Assembly: GCF_007625155.1 (NCBI RefSeq) | Contig: NZ_VMNK01000011.1 | Location: forward strand, 62,001 to 126,000 | Source: Denitromonas halophila | Lineage (GTDB): Bacteria; Pseudomonadota; Gammaproteobacteria; Burkholderiales; Rhodocyclaceae | Reading direction: 5' to 3' | DNA: 64,000 nucleotides | Program-made: the position numbers and the translations under genes | Shown: one piece after another, positions 32,918 to 41,150 of the stretch | How the letters are laid out: the number at the start of each line of letters is the position of its first letter | Position numbering within the stretch: the first letter of the stretch is position 1 | Notes under the pieces: generated by a model | Databases searched by the model: none | Told to the model about the DNA's origin: nothing | What the model saw: the letters and a program-made list of their open reading frames with translations, nothing else

Positions 32918-34411
32918 ATGAACTTTGTAGTCCCTGACTTCGCCCCCGCCGTCACAGAGCTGTTCGTGGCCGGCATGTCGCTGGTGATCTTGCTGCTGAC
33001 CGTGTTCATGCGCGAATCTGCGCGCAACATCGGTTATGTACTGACGCAATTGACCCTGATCGTAGCCGCGCTACTCACCATTTTCACCATGGACGGGCAG
33101 GTGCGCGTCACCCTCAGCGACATGTATGTCGATGACTTGATGGGGGATGTGCTCAAGATCCTGATCTGCTTCTCGGTGATCACGGCGCTGATCTATGGCC
33201 GGGGCTATGCGGCTGACCGCGGTTTTGATCGGCCGGAATATCATTTGCTTGCCTTGTTCTCAACGCTGGGCATGATGGTGATGGTTACCGCCAATCACTT
33301 CCTGTCGCTGTATATCGGCCTCGAAATGCTGTCGCTGTCGCTCTACGGCCTGGTGGCTTTTGATCGCGACTCGGCGCGCTCGACCGAAGCGGCCATGAAG
33401 TACTTCATCCTCGGCGCGCTGGCCTCCGGCCTGCTGCTCTACGGCATGTCGATGGTGTATGGCGCCACCGGCAATCTGTCGCTGTCTGGTGTGGCCCAAG
33501 CCATCTACAACCAGGCAGCCGTGTATGACGGCGTCTCGAGCAAGACCGTGCTGATGTTCGGCCTGGTGTTCATCGTTGCCGGCCTGGCCTTCAAGCTCGG
33601 CGTCGTGCCCTTCCACATGTGGGTGCCCGACGTCTATCACGGCGCGCCGACCTCGGTCACCCTGATGATCGGTACCGCGCCCAAGCTGGCCGCTTTCGCC
33701 ATGGCCATGCGCCTGCTGGTGGGGGGCTTGTTCGACCTGGCCGAGCACTGGCAGACCATGCTCATGCTGATGGCCGTCGGCTCACTGGTGCTGGGTAACA
33801 TCGCCGCCATCGCGCAGACCAACCTAAAACGCATGCTGGCCTACTCGGGTATTTCCCACATGGGCTTCCTGCTGCTGGGCCTGCTCTCGGGCGTGGTCGA
33901 GGGCGACCGCTTCAACGCGCTCAACGCCTACACCTCGAGCATGTTCTACGCGATCGCCTATGTGGTGATGAGCCTGGCTTCCTTCGGCATCATCATCCTG
34001 CTGTCGCGCTCGGGCTTCGAAGCCGAGAACATCGATGACCTCAAGGGCCTGAACAAGCGCAGCTCGTGGTTCGCCGCGATGATGATGATCATCATGTTCT
34101 CCATGGCCGGTATCCCGTTCTTCATTGGCTTCTTCGCCAAGCTGTCGGTGCTGCAGTCGCTCGTCGCCGCTGACATGGTGTGGCTGGCCGTGCTGGCGGT
34201 GATGATGTCGCTGGTCGGCGCCTTCTACTACCTGCGCGTGGTCAAGGTGATGTACTTCGACGAGCCCGTCGATACCGCGCCGATTCACGCCGCCTCCGAC
34301 ATCCGCGTGCTGCTGTCGGCCAACTGCCTGGCCATCGCCTTCCTTGGCCTGCTGCCGCAGCAACTGATCGATCTGTGCCAGCTGGCACTGGTGGCAAGCT
34401 TCCAGGGCTGA
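32918..34411 (+). CDS. nuoN: NADH:quinone oxidoreductase subunit N
   Basis: A 497-residue antiporter-like subunit, last of the operon. [17 protein letters not shown] (Glu near residue 133), [23 protein letters not shown] and [19 protein letters not shown] are characteristic. The ATG at 32918 matches a start just before the first helix. An in-frame extension to 32861 would overlap nuoM. A strong terminator follows. Confidence 0.97.
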   Translation: MNFVVPDFAPAVTELFVAGMSLVILLLTVFMRESARNIGYVLTQLTLIVAALLTIFTMDGQVRVTLSDMYVDDLMGDVLKILICFSVITALIYGRGYAADRGFDRPEYHLLALFSTLGMMVMVTANHFLSLYIGLEMLSLSLYGLVAFDRDSARSTEAAMKYFILGALASGLLLYGMSMVYGATGNLSLSGVAQAIYNQAAVYDGVSSKTVLMFGLVFIVAGLAFKLGVVPFHMWVPDVYHGAPTSVTLMIGTAPKLAAFAMAMRLLVGGLFDLAEHWQTMLMLMAVGSLVLGNIAAIAQTNLKRMLAYSGISHMGFLLLGLLSGVVEGDRFNALNAYTSSMFYAIAYVVMSLASFGIIILLSRSGFEAENIDDLKGLNKRSSWFAAMMMIIMFSMAGIPFFIGFFAKLSVLQSLVAADMVWLAVLAVMMSLVGAFYYLRVVKVMYFDEPVDTAPIHAASDIRVLLSANCLAIAFLGLLPQQLIDLCQLALVASFQG

Positions 34412-34432
34412 CCGCCAACGTAATGAGACATC

Positions 34433-34468
34433 AACCGCACGGTCCGCAAGGGCCGTGCGGTTTTTATT
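34433..34468 (+). terminator. Intrinsic terminator of the nuo operon
   Basis: AACCGCACGG(T)CC pairs with GG(G)CCGTGCGGTT around a GCAA tetraloop (34433-34462), followed by a T-rich tract (TTTTTATTT). It lies 22 bp after the nuoN stop. Confidence 0.92.
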
Positions 34469-34495
34469 TGGACGCCTGTCTTCCGGGAGGTTTGG

Positions 34496-35047
34496 ATGCT
34501 CATCCAGAATCAGGACAGCCTGACTGAAACTCAGCTCGACACCGAGCGCGTGTTCGACGGCATACTGCTCAAGGTCGAACGCGACCATGTGCGCCTGCCC
34601 GACGGCAAGACCGCGGTGCGCGAATACATCCGCCACCCCGGTGCGGTCGTCGTCATCGCCACGCTGCCCGATGGCCGGCTGATCCTCGAACGCCAGTTCC
34701 GCTACCCCCTGCGCCGCAGCTTCATCGAGCTACCCGCCGGCAAGATCGACCCGGGTGAAGACATCGAAGCCTGCGCCCGCCGCGAGCTGCGCGAGGAGGT
34801 CGGCTACGAGGCCGCGCGCTGGACGCATCTGGGCACGCTGCACCCCTGCATCGGCTACTCCGACGAGCGGATCGAGGTTTTCCTGGCGGAGGATCTCACC
34901 CATGTCGGCCACCAGTGGGATGAAGGCGAGTTCCTCGAAGTGCTCTCACTGAGCCCGGCCGAGCTGGACGCCGCCGTGGCCAGCGGCGACGTCACCGACG
35001 GCAAGACGCTCTCCGCGCTATACATCGCCCGCGCGCGGGGCATCTAG
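34496..35047 (+). CDS. Nudix hydrolase, ADP-ribose pyrophosphatase-like
   Basis: A 183-residue Nudix-fold hydrolase likely cleaving ADP-ribose or a related NDP-sugar to AMP plus sugar phosphate. The Nudix box GX5EX7REUXEEXGU is complete (G-KIDPG-E-DIEACAR-RELREEVG, about residues 80-102). FELPAGKI-type context (SFIELPAGKID) fits the NudF/ADPRase group. It begins 85 bp after nuoN but beyond the terminator, so it has its own promoter. Confidence 0.88.
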   Translation: MLIQNQDSLTETQLDTERVFDGILLKVERDHVRLPDGKTAVREYIRHPGAVVVIATLPDGRLILERQFRYPLRRSFIELPAGKIDPGEDIEACARRELREEVGYEAARWTHLGTLHPCIGYSDERIEVFLAEDLTHVGHQWDEGEFLEVLSLSPAELDAAVASGDVTDGKTLSALYIARARGI

Positions 35048-35067
35048 TGTTGTCGCTACTGCTGTAG

Positions 35068-35105
35068 GGCGGGTTTCAACCCGCCACGGTCGGCTGAAGC
35101 CGACC
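35068..35105. repeat. Tandem REP-like palindromes
   Basis: Two adjacent perfect palindromes: GGCGGGTT-TC-AACCCGCC (35068-35085) and GGTCGGCT-GA-AGCCGACC (35088-35105). The preceding GTAGG and alternating palindromes are typical of dispersed REP-type extragenic repeats in related genomes. They lie between the Nudix gene and the convergent SUMF1-fold gene, where they may act as transcript ends. Confidence 0.7.
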
Positions 35106-35217
35106 CCATTCGGCAGGGAGACTTCGCCAGCACGGCAGCAGGCCGGGCAGGGCGCGCAGCCACGACGGTTTGCAGCGGATGACTGGCGCGGCTAAGCCGC
35201 ATCGTCAGCCGAACTGA

Positions 35218-36213
35218 TCAGTCCGCTTCCATGACCAGGCGGATGCCCACCAAGGTGTAGCGCGTGACCGGCGTGTTCCAGTTTCGATAGGCACAGCGCG
35301 CATACAGCGGCCAGGTGTGCCACGACCCGCCCCGGCGCACCTTCACCCGGCCCGCGTCCGGCCCCTGCGGATCATCCTGCGGCGAGTGGGCATAGTAGGT
35401 GGCGCCATGCCAGTCAGCCGTCCATTCCCACACGTTGCCGTGCATGTCGTGCAGGCCAAAGGCGTTGGGGGCAAATTGGCCCACCGGCGCGGTAAACGCA
35501 AACCCATCGGCGGTCGGCAGCGCGAAGGCTTGCCAGTCGGGCCAGTTTGCCGCCGCGTCGGTGTCAAATACATTGGCCACCGCGCTCAGCGAAGCCGGCG
35601 CATCACCACTGTGATACTGCGTGCTCGTGCCGGCGCGGCAGGCGTATTCCCATTCCGCCTCCGTCGGCAGGCGGTAGCGGCGCCCCTCGGTGGCACTCAG
35701 CCAGCGGGCCAGTGCCACGGCGTCGTGCCAGGTCACATTCACCACCGGGTGAGCGTCGCTCTGCGCAAAGCCCGGGTTTTGCCACGAATAGCGCGGGTGC
35801 CGGCCCTCGAAAGCGTCCCCCCGTTTGGTGGTGGCGGGATCATAGGCGGCGTTGTAGCCATAGCCGCCGGTGCCGTCGACGATCGACTCGGGCACATGGG
35901 CCGAGGCCTCGACGAACTGGCGGAACTGGCCGACCGTCACCTCGTGTTTCGCCATGTAGAACGGCCGCGTGATGCGCACCCGATGCGCCGGGGTTTCGTC
36001 GGCAAGGTCTGCCAGTCGGCGCGGTTCATAAGCCGGGTAGAGCGCGCTCATGGTCTCGATGGAGGCCGCATTGCCCATGGTGAATTCGCCCGCCGGCAGC
36101 AGCACCATCTGCATCCCAAGGCTGTTGGTGGTTGCCGTGGGCGTGCTCGCGCAGCCGGCCAGCGCGATGCAGGCCATTGCGGTGAACCCGTGTGTCATGG
36201 TGCTGCCGTTCAT
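35218..36213 (-). CDS. SUMF1/FGE-fold lipoprotein (formylglycine-generating enzyme family)
   Basis: A 331-residue predicted lipoprotein: the signal MNGSTMTHGFTAMACIALAGC ends in a lipobox (LAGC). The rest is a C-type-lectin-like FGE-sulfatase domain with PAGEFTMGN, YRLPTEAEWEYACRAG, GNVWEWTADW and RRGGSW motifs. The start at 36213 is set by GGGAG upstream and the signal peptide. A longer in-frame form would hide it. Human FGE uses a Cys pair near its C-terminus. Here only the Cys in YARCAYRNWNTP remains, so sulfatase-activating activity is doubtful and another SUMF1-type role in the envelope is likely. No sulfatase gene is nearby. Confidence 0.82.
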   Translation of the reverse strand: MNGSTMTHGFTAMACIALAGCASTPTATTNSLGMQMVLLPAGEFTMGNAASIETMSALYPAYEPRRLADLADETPAHRVRITRPFYMAKHEVTVGQFRQFVEASAHVPESIVDGTGGYGYNAAYDPATTKRGDAFEGRHPRYSWQNPGFAQSDAHPVVNVTWHDAVALARWLSATEGRRYRLPTEAEWEYACRAGTSTQYHSGDAPASLSAVANVFDTDAAANWPDWQAFALPTADGFAFTAPVGQFAPNAFGLHDMHGNVWEWTADWHGATYYAHSPQDDPQGPDAGRVKVRRGGSWHTWPLYARCAYRNWNTPVTRYTLVGIRLVMEAD

Positions 36214-36508
36214 GATGCTCCCTGTTGCGCCGCCTGCCGCAGCGCGTGCCGTGTCCGGCAGGCGCACGCCTCACCCTTGAGGCACGCCACGTCGGTGTTG
36301 TGAGCGCGCAGCATGCCATGCGGCGCCACTGCTTGGGGGCAAATCAAGCATCACACCCCGGGCGGCAGGTTCCGCCCACCAGTTGCAGCGCCCGACCCAC
36401 CCCCGAAGCCGCGGCAACGACACTCAAAGCGCCGCCCCCGCGGCCAGTGGAATCGGGCAGACCGCCAAACATCACGCTCAATAGGTGCGCACCCACCGAC
36501 CCGACGCG

Positions 36509-37498
36509 CTACACCTCGTTTCGCACCCGACGTCGCCCCGGCGCTCGGATGACGCTCACCCAACGCCTCAAGCCCGATGTAGCCCGGGCAAGCGCAGCGC
36601 CCCCGGGGCCGCCGTGGCCAACGGGCACCGACACCCAAAGCGCCGCTCCCGCAATCATCACGCCACCCAACCAGCCGCTCGCCCCCAGCGGCTCGCCGAG
36701 CCAGAGCACGGCAAACATCGCCCCCCACAGTGGCTCGCTGCCCAGCAGTAGCGCCACCTGGGTCGGGCTGCTTTGCGCCAGCGCGCGATTCATGGCCCAG
36801 AACGCAAACAGCGTGCACGCCAGCGTGAGGTACATCAGTGCCGCCCAGAACGCGCCGACCGTGGGCAGCGCCGGCACGCCGCCGGTGAATACCAGCACCA
36901 CCAACGCACCGCTGCCCACCATCAAACCCTGCGCTGCCGTGAGCCCCAGGTGGTCCACCGCCTTGCCGCGCAGCAGGCGGGTGGTCAGGCAGCCCTGAAA
37001 GGCGCGCAGCAACGCGGCCAGCAACATGAGGGCGTCACCGCCATTGAGCCCCCCGGCCGCCACATCGGTGAGCAGCCAGGTGCCCAGCAGCGAGACGCCC
37101 GCAGCCAGCCACAGCCGCGCGGCCGGCCGGCGACCAAACCACACCCATTCCACCGGCGGCGTCAGCAGCAGGCACAGGCTGATCAGAAACGCCGCGTTCC
37201 CCGCGCTGGTGTGCGCGACGCCCGCCGTCTCGGCAAACAAGATGGCCAACAGGCCGAGGCTGGTCGGCGCCGCCACCGCCAGCGTCTGCTGCCGCTGCGC
37301 CGCCGTCAGGCGCAACCAGTACGGCGCCAGCACCAGCGCGGTGAGCAGAAAACGGATGGCGATCACCCCCGCCACCGGATACCACGCAAGCGCGGTTTTC
37401 ACCACGCTGTAGCTGCTGCCCCAGATGGCGGCGGTGAGCAGCAGCAAGACGGCGGGTGGCAGCTGGGGCAGGGCAGTGGCGGCGGGCAGGCGGATCAT
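36509..37498 (-). CDS. EamA/DMT-family transporter
   Basis: A 329-residue inner-membrane exporter with about 10 helices arranged as two EamA repeats (about residues 15-150 and 160-295). The first repeat opens LTAAIWGSSYSVVKTAL, the usual EamA motif. Substrates of this superfamily include amino acids and other metabolites and cannot be read here. The final 30 residues are Arg-rich (GLRRWVSVIRAPGRRRVRNEV) and are encoded across a REP-like palindrome, suggesting the original stop was lost. Divergent from a LysR regulator that probably controls it. Confidence 0.85.
   Translation of the reverse strand: MIRLPAATALPQLPPAVLLLLTAAIWGSSYSVVKTALAWYPVAGVIAIRFLLTALVLAPYWLRLTAAQRQQTLAVAAPTSLGLLAILFAETAGVAHTSAGNAAFLISLCLLLTPPVEWVWFGRRPAARLWLAAGVSLLGTWLLTDVAAGGLNGGDALMLLAALLRAFQGCLTTRLLRGKAVDHLGLTAAQGLMVGSGALVVLVFTGGVPALPTVGAFWAALMYLTLACTLFAFWAMNRALAQSSPTQVALLLGSEPLWGAMFAVLWLGEPLGASGWLGGVMIAGAALWVSVPVGHGGPGGAALARATSGLRRWVSVIRAPGRRRVRNEV
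36573..36608. repeat. REP-like element inside the 3' end of the EamA gene
   Basis: The stretch CCCGATGTAGCCCGGGCAAG continues through GCGCAGCGCCCCCGGGG. The GTAGCCCGGNNAAGCGCAGCGCNNCCGGG pattern is a widespread dispersed repeat of betaproteobacteria and gammaproteobacteria. Here it is translated, in the minus direction, as part of the transporter's C-terminal tail. Confidence 0.7.
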
Positions 37499-37597
37499 CG
37501 TTTCGGCTCACTCAGTGTGGTTGCATCGACTGGCAAGCAGTATGAAACTAGGCGATTGAAGCGATAATCCGTCAGTCAAGCAAAGGATTTGTGCGTA

Positions 37598-38542
37598 GTG
37601 AGAACAAATGAACTCCTCCCCCTGCTGTCCGACCTCGCCGCGCTGGTGAGCGTGACCGAAGCCGGCTCCTTCAGCGCCGCCGCCCGCGCGCAGGGCACCA
37701 CGCCGTCGGCCGTCAGCCGCCAGATCGCTCGACTCGAAGCCGCGCTTGGCCTCACCGTGCTCGAACGCAGCACCCGCCGCCTGCGCCTCACCGCTGGCGG
37801 GCAGGAAGTGCTGCGCCACGCCCGCGCCATGCTCGACGCCACGCACGCCGCCTGCGACGGCGCCGCCAGCCACGCCAGCAATGTCGAAGGCCGCGTCCGC
37901 ATCGCAGCCCCCAAAGCCGCGCTGCGCCAGCTTATCCACCCCCAACTGCCGGCCCTGCTCGACGCCTACCCCCGGCTCGACCTCGAACTGATGATGAGCG
38001 ACCAGGCCGTGGACCTCATCGCCGAAGGCGTCGACATCGCCCTGCAATTCGGCGACCCGCCGCCGGGCTTCGTCGCCCGCCCCTTCATGGAAGTGCGCAC
38101 GCTGCTCTACGCCAGCCCCGCCTACCTCGTGCGCGAAGGCACCCCGCAACACCCCGCCGACCTCGCCCGGCACAGCTGCCTGCACCTGGCCGAACTACCC
38201 GGCGACGACGAATGGTGCCTGGTGCGCGGCGCCGAACGCAGCGTGGTGCACGTGCGCGGCCGCTACGCCAGCAACCACAGCGAAATCCGGCGCGACGCCG
38301 CCGAAGCCGGCTACGGCATCGCCTGCCTGCCCGACTTCACCACCCGCCAGCAACTCGCCAGCGGCACGCTGGTGCCCGTGCTCCCCGGCTGGCAACTGCT
38401 CGGCCGCTACCAGGGCAGCACCTGGCTCATCTACCACGCCGACCGCTACCGTGCGCCGAGAGTGCGGGTGGTGGTGGATTTCATGTTGGGGATTGCGGAT
38501 CGGTTGGGGAAGGGGGTAGTCGGAATGCCGGCGGGAAAATGA
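37598..38542 (+). CDS. LysR-type transcriptional regulator
   Basis: A 314-residue regulator with an N-terminal winged helix-turn-helix (about residues 8-65: FSAAARAQGTTPSAVSRQIARLEAALG) and a C-terminal substrate-binding domain of the CrgA/PA2758 type (VDIALQFGDPPP, ending in WLIYHADR). The GTG at 37598 is preferred because AAAGGA sits about 10 bases upstream; a TTG at 37589 is too close to it. Divergent from the EamA transporter, with 99 bp between starts, the classic arrangement for LysR control of an exporter. The inducer is unknown. Confidence 0.88.
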   Translation: MRTNELLPLLSDLAALVSVTEAGSFSAAARAQGTTPSAVSRQIARLEAALGLTVLERSTRRLRLTAGGQEVLRHARAMLDATHAACDGAASHASNVEGRVRIAAPKAALRQLIHPQLPALLDAYPRLDLELMMSDQAVDLIAEGVDIALQFGDPPPGFVARPFMEVRTLLYASPAYLVREGTPQHPADLARHSCLHLAELPGDDEWCLVRGAERSVVHVRGRYASNHSEIRRDAAEAGYGIACLPDFTTRQQLASGTLVPVLPGWQLLGRYQGSTWLIYHADRYRAPRVRVVVDFMLGIADRLGKGVVGMPAGK

Positions 38543-38604
38543 AGGTGTTTGTGAGGCGCGTTTGTCGCCTCATCGGCCTTAGCGGCCGGTCGGTCTTCCG
38601 TGAG

Positions 38605-38617
38605 TGAACGGCTGCTT
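38605..38617 (+). repeat. Left copy of a 13-bp direct repeat flanking the RM island
   Basis: TGAACGGCTGCTT at 38605-38617 is identical to 48290-48302. The two copies bracket the whole hsd operon. It could be a recombination footprint, or two members of a dispersed non-coding repeat. Confidence 0.45.
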
Positions 38618-38763
38618 CGGAATTCACGTCCCAAGTTCTCAGCGCCCCCACTGACGCGACCCTTGCGGCACAGACCGATTGCATTTAAATGGCCCACCAA
38701 CGGGTCCTGAGTATTGCGCTGATGCAGACGTAATTCATGCTCTTGTAGTTAACGCTATCTAAG

Positions 38764-38779
38764 GTTATCGTTCGTTATC
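38764..38779. promoter_or_regulatory. Possible operator upstream of the HTH/hsd operon
   Basis: GTTATC occurs at 38764-38769 and 38774-38779, exactly 10 bp apart, with a related GTTAACGCTATC at 38748-38759. Same-face half-sites 36-50 bp before the start of a small HTH protein suggest an autoregulatory site. No clean sigma-70 pair can be assigned. Confidence 0.3.
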
Positions 38780-38814
38780 AATTTCTGACTAACTTTCTCC
38801 CCTATCGTGAGGCC

Positions 38815-39027
38815 ATGGACGCACTCGATAAATGGCTGACCATTGACGAGTTGGCCAGCTACATCAAGCTGAGCCGCACCAAGCTCTACGGCATGGCTCA
38901 GCGCGGCGAGATCCCCGCCTCCAAGATAGGCAGCCAGTGGCGTTTCGACCGTGAGGCGATCGATCGCTGGATGAAGGCGCATACCAACGCAAGCAGCGGC
39001 TCCGACAAGAAAGACATGACAAAATGA
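38815..39027 (+). CDS. Small excisionase-type helix-turn-helix DNA-binding protein
   Basis: A 70-residue protein with a winged-helix HTH_17/AlpA-like fold: LTIDELASYIKLSRTKLYGM then GEIPASKIGSQWRFDREAIDRWM. Proteins of this size act as excisionases or small repressors. Here its stop overlaps the hsdM start by 4 bp, so it is the first gene of the restriction-modification operon and a candidate regulator that delays restriction until methylation is in place. No integrase is nearby to support an excision role. Confidence 0.85.
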   Translation: MDALDKWLTIDELASYIKLSRTKLYGMAQRGEIPASKIGSQWRFDREAIDRWMKAHTNASSGSDKKDMTK

Positions 39028-41150
39028 ACGGCGAAACCCACAGCCAACTGGCCAGCTTCATCTGGTCCATCTGCAACCTGCTGCGCGGCCCCTACAAGCG
39101 CAACGAGTACCGCAAGGTCATCCTTCCGCTGACTGTGCTGCGCCGCTTCGAGTGTCTGTTGGCGCCGACGCGCCACGCCGCGTTTGAAGCGTTTCAATCG
39201 CTCAAGACCAAGCCCGAGCGTGTCCAGCAGGCACGGTTGCAGCAGATCACCGGCCACCGGTTCTACAACCTGTCGCGAATGCAGCTCACCCTGCCGGGTG
39301 AGAAGAATCATTCATTGCTGGACGACCCCAACAACCTCGCACCGAACCTGAACAGCTACATCAACGGCTTCTCCCTCAACGTTCGCGCCATCATGGAAAA
39401 GTTCAAGTTCAGCGAGCAGATCGCACACATGGGGGAGAAGAACATCCTGTTCGAGGTGGTCAAGGCCTTTGCCAAAATCGATCTTTCCCCCCAACGGGTG
39501 GATCAGATACAGATGGGCTATGTGTTCGAGGAACTCATCCGCATTGGGGCGGAACAGTCGAACGAAGAGGCCGGGGAGCACTTCACGCCGCGCGAGGTCA
39601 TCAAGCTGATGGTCAACCTGTTGCTGGCGCCCGAACAGGATCTTGCCAAGAGCCACGTGGTCAAGACCATCTACGATCCGGCCTGCGGCACCGGCGGCAT
39701 GCTCTCGGTCGCCGAGGAATACATCCGTCATCTCAACAGTGAGGCAAAACCCAAGCTCTTCGGTCAGGACTGGAACGACGAGGCCTGGGCGGTGTGCAAA
39801 TCGGACATGCTCATCAAGGGGGAGGATGCCGACAACATCATTCTCGGCGACACCTTCACTCGCGACGGCTTCGACCGTGATCCCGACGGCAACAAGTGGA
39901 CCTTCGACTACATGCTGGCTAACCCCCCCTTCGGCGTGGAGTGGAAGCAGCAGCAGAAATACATCAACCATGAGGCAGACACCCTGGGCTACGCCGGGCG
40001 CTTCGGCGCCGGCACGCCGCGCATCAACGATGGGGCATTGCTGTTCCTGCAGCACATGATCTCGAAGATGCGCTCGGTCGATAAGGACGGCAGCCGCATC
40101 GGCATCGTCTTCAACGGCTCGCCGCTCTTCACCGGCGACGCCGGCAGCGGCGAGAGCGAGATTCGCCGCTGGATCATCGAAAACGACTGGCTGGAGGCGA
40201 TCGTCGCTCTGCCCGAACAGCTCTTCTACAACACCGGCATCGCCACCTACGTCTGGGTCATCACCAACCGCAAGGCCCGGGCGCGCAAGGGCAGGGTTCA
40301 GTTGATCGACGCCCGCAACTTCTGGGTGCCGATGGAAAAGTCGCTCGGCAACAAGCGCCGCCGCATCGGCGACCCGCAGGACAAGGCCAGAGACCCGGAC
40401 CATATCGCCGAAATCACCCGCATCTACGAGAGCTTCCAGGACGGCGAAACGCGCAGCTTCAGCCTCGACGGCAAGGAGAAAGAGCTGATCGTCAGCAAGG
40501 TGTTCGACAACGACGACTTCGGCTACCACAAGATCACCGTCGAACGCCCGCTGCGCCTCAACTTCAAGGCGACGGCCGAGCGCATTGCCCGCCTGGAGGA
40601 ACAAACCGCCTTCAAGAATATCACCTCCAGCAACAAGAAGAATGAGACCATCCGCCAGCAGGAAATCGCGGCCGGCCGCGCGCGCCAGCAGGAGATCCGC
40701 GATCTGCTTGCCGCCTTTGCCGAACGGCACGGCGAAGCCCTGTTCAAGGACCGCAAACGGTTCCTGCTCGCCTTGCGCGACATCGACCGCGCCCACGGGG
40801 TGAAACTCTCCGCGCCCGAACTGAAGGCGGTGCTCGCCGCCATGAGCGAGCGAGATGAAACGGCCGAAATCTGCCGCGACAAGAAGGGCGAGCCGGAACC
40901 GGACACCGACCTGCGCGACACCGAAACCATACCGCTCAAGGAGAGCATCGAAGCGTACTTCCAGCGCGAAGTGCTGCCCCACGTGCCCGACGCCTGGATC
41001 GACCACAGCAAGACCAAGGTCGGCTACGAAATCCCCATGAACCGCCACTTCTACCGCTATGAACCACCGCGCGAGCTGGCCGAGATCGAGGCCGAAATCA
41101 AAGTGCTGGAAGGCGAAATCCTCGACCTGCTCAGGGAGGTCACTGCGTGA
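39024..41150 (+). CDS. hsdM: Type I restriction-modification methyltransferase subunit HsdM
   Basis: A 708-residue N6-adenine methyltransferase subunit. A helical HsdM N-terminal domain (about 5-160) precedes the catalytic domain with EHFTPREVIKLM near residue 185, motif I DPACGTGGML near 218-227, and motif IV NPPF near 299-302. It is longer than most HsdM (about 500-540). The extra C-terminal 200 residues are charged and helical, perhaps for contacts with HsdS or the extra operon proteins. Overlaps its neighbours by 4 bp on both sides. Confidence 0.94.
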   Translation: MNGETHSQLASFIWSICNLLRGPYKRNEYRKVILPLTVLRRFECLLAPTRHAAFEAFQSLKTKPERVQQARLQQITGHRFYNLSRMQLTLPGEKNHSLLDDPNNLAPNLNSYINGFSLNVRAIMEKFKFSEQIAHMGEKNILFEVVKAFAKIDLSPQRVDQIQMGYVFEELIRIGAEQSNEEAGEHFTPREVIKLMVNLLLAPEQDLAKSHVVKTIYDPACGTGGMLSVAEEYIRHLNSEAKPKLFGQDWNDEAWAVCKSDMLIKGEDADNIILGDTFTRDGFDRDPDGNKWTFDYMLANPPFGVEWKQQQKYINHEADTLGYAGRFGAGTPRINDGALLFLQHMISKMRSVDKDGSRIGIVFNGSPLFTGDAGSGESEIRRWIIENDWLEAIVALPEQLFYNTGIATYVWVITNRKARARKGRVQLIDARNFWVPMEKSLGNKRRRIGDPQDKARDPDHIAEITRIYESFQDGETRSFSLDGKEKELIVSKVFDNDDFGYHKITVERPLRLNFKATAERIARLEEQTAFKNITSSNKKNETIRQQEIAAGRARQQEIRDLLAAFAERHGEALFKDRKRFLLALRDIDRAHGVKLSAPELKAVLAAMSERDETAEICRDKKGEPEPDTDLRDTETIPLKESIEAYFQREVLPHVPDAWIDHSKTKVGYEIPMNRHFYRYEPPRELAEIEAEIKVLEGEILDLLREVTA

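Larger units (their letters stand above)
38543..38814. other. Intergenic boundary region left of the restriction-modification island
   Basis: No credible gene is seen here. An inverted repeat TGAGGCG/CGCCTCA (38552-38558 and 38566-38572) could end the LysR transcript. A 13-bp sequence at 38605-38617 recurs on the far side of the island. The last 75 bp are clearly more AT-rich and contain GTTATC twice, one helical turn apart (38764-38769, 38774-38779), just before the HTH gene. Confidence 0.5.

Noticed and set aside
38815-39027. Reading the small HTH protein as a prophage or ICE excisionase
   Set aside because: No integrase, relaxase or phage gene is in the window, and the gene is coupled to hsdM, so a regulatory role is more likely.
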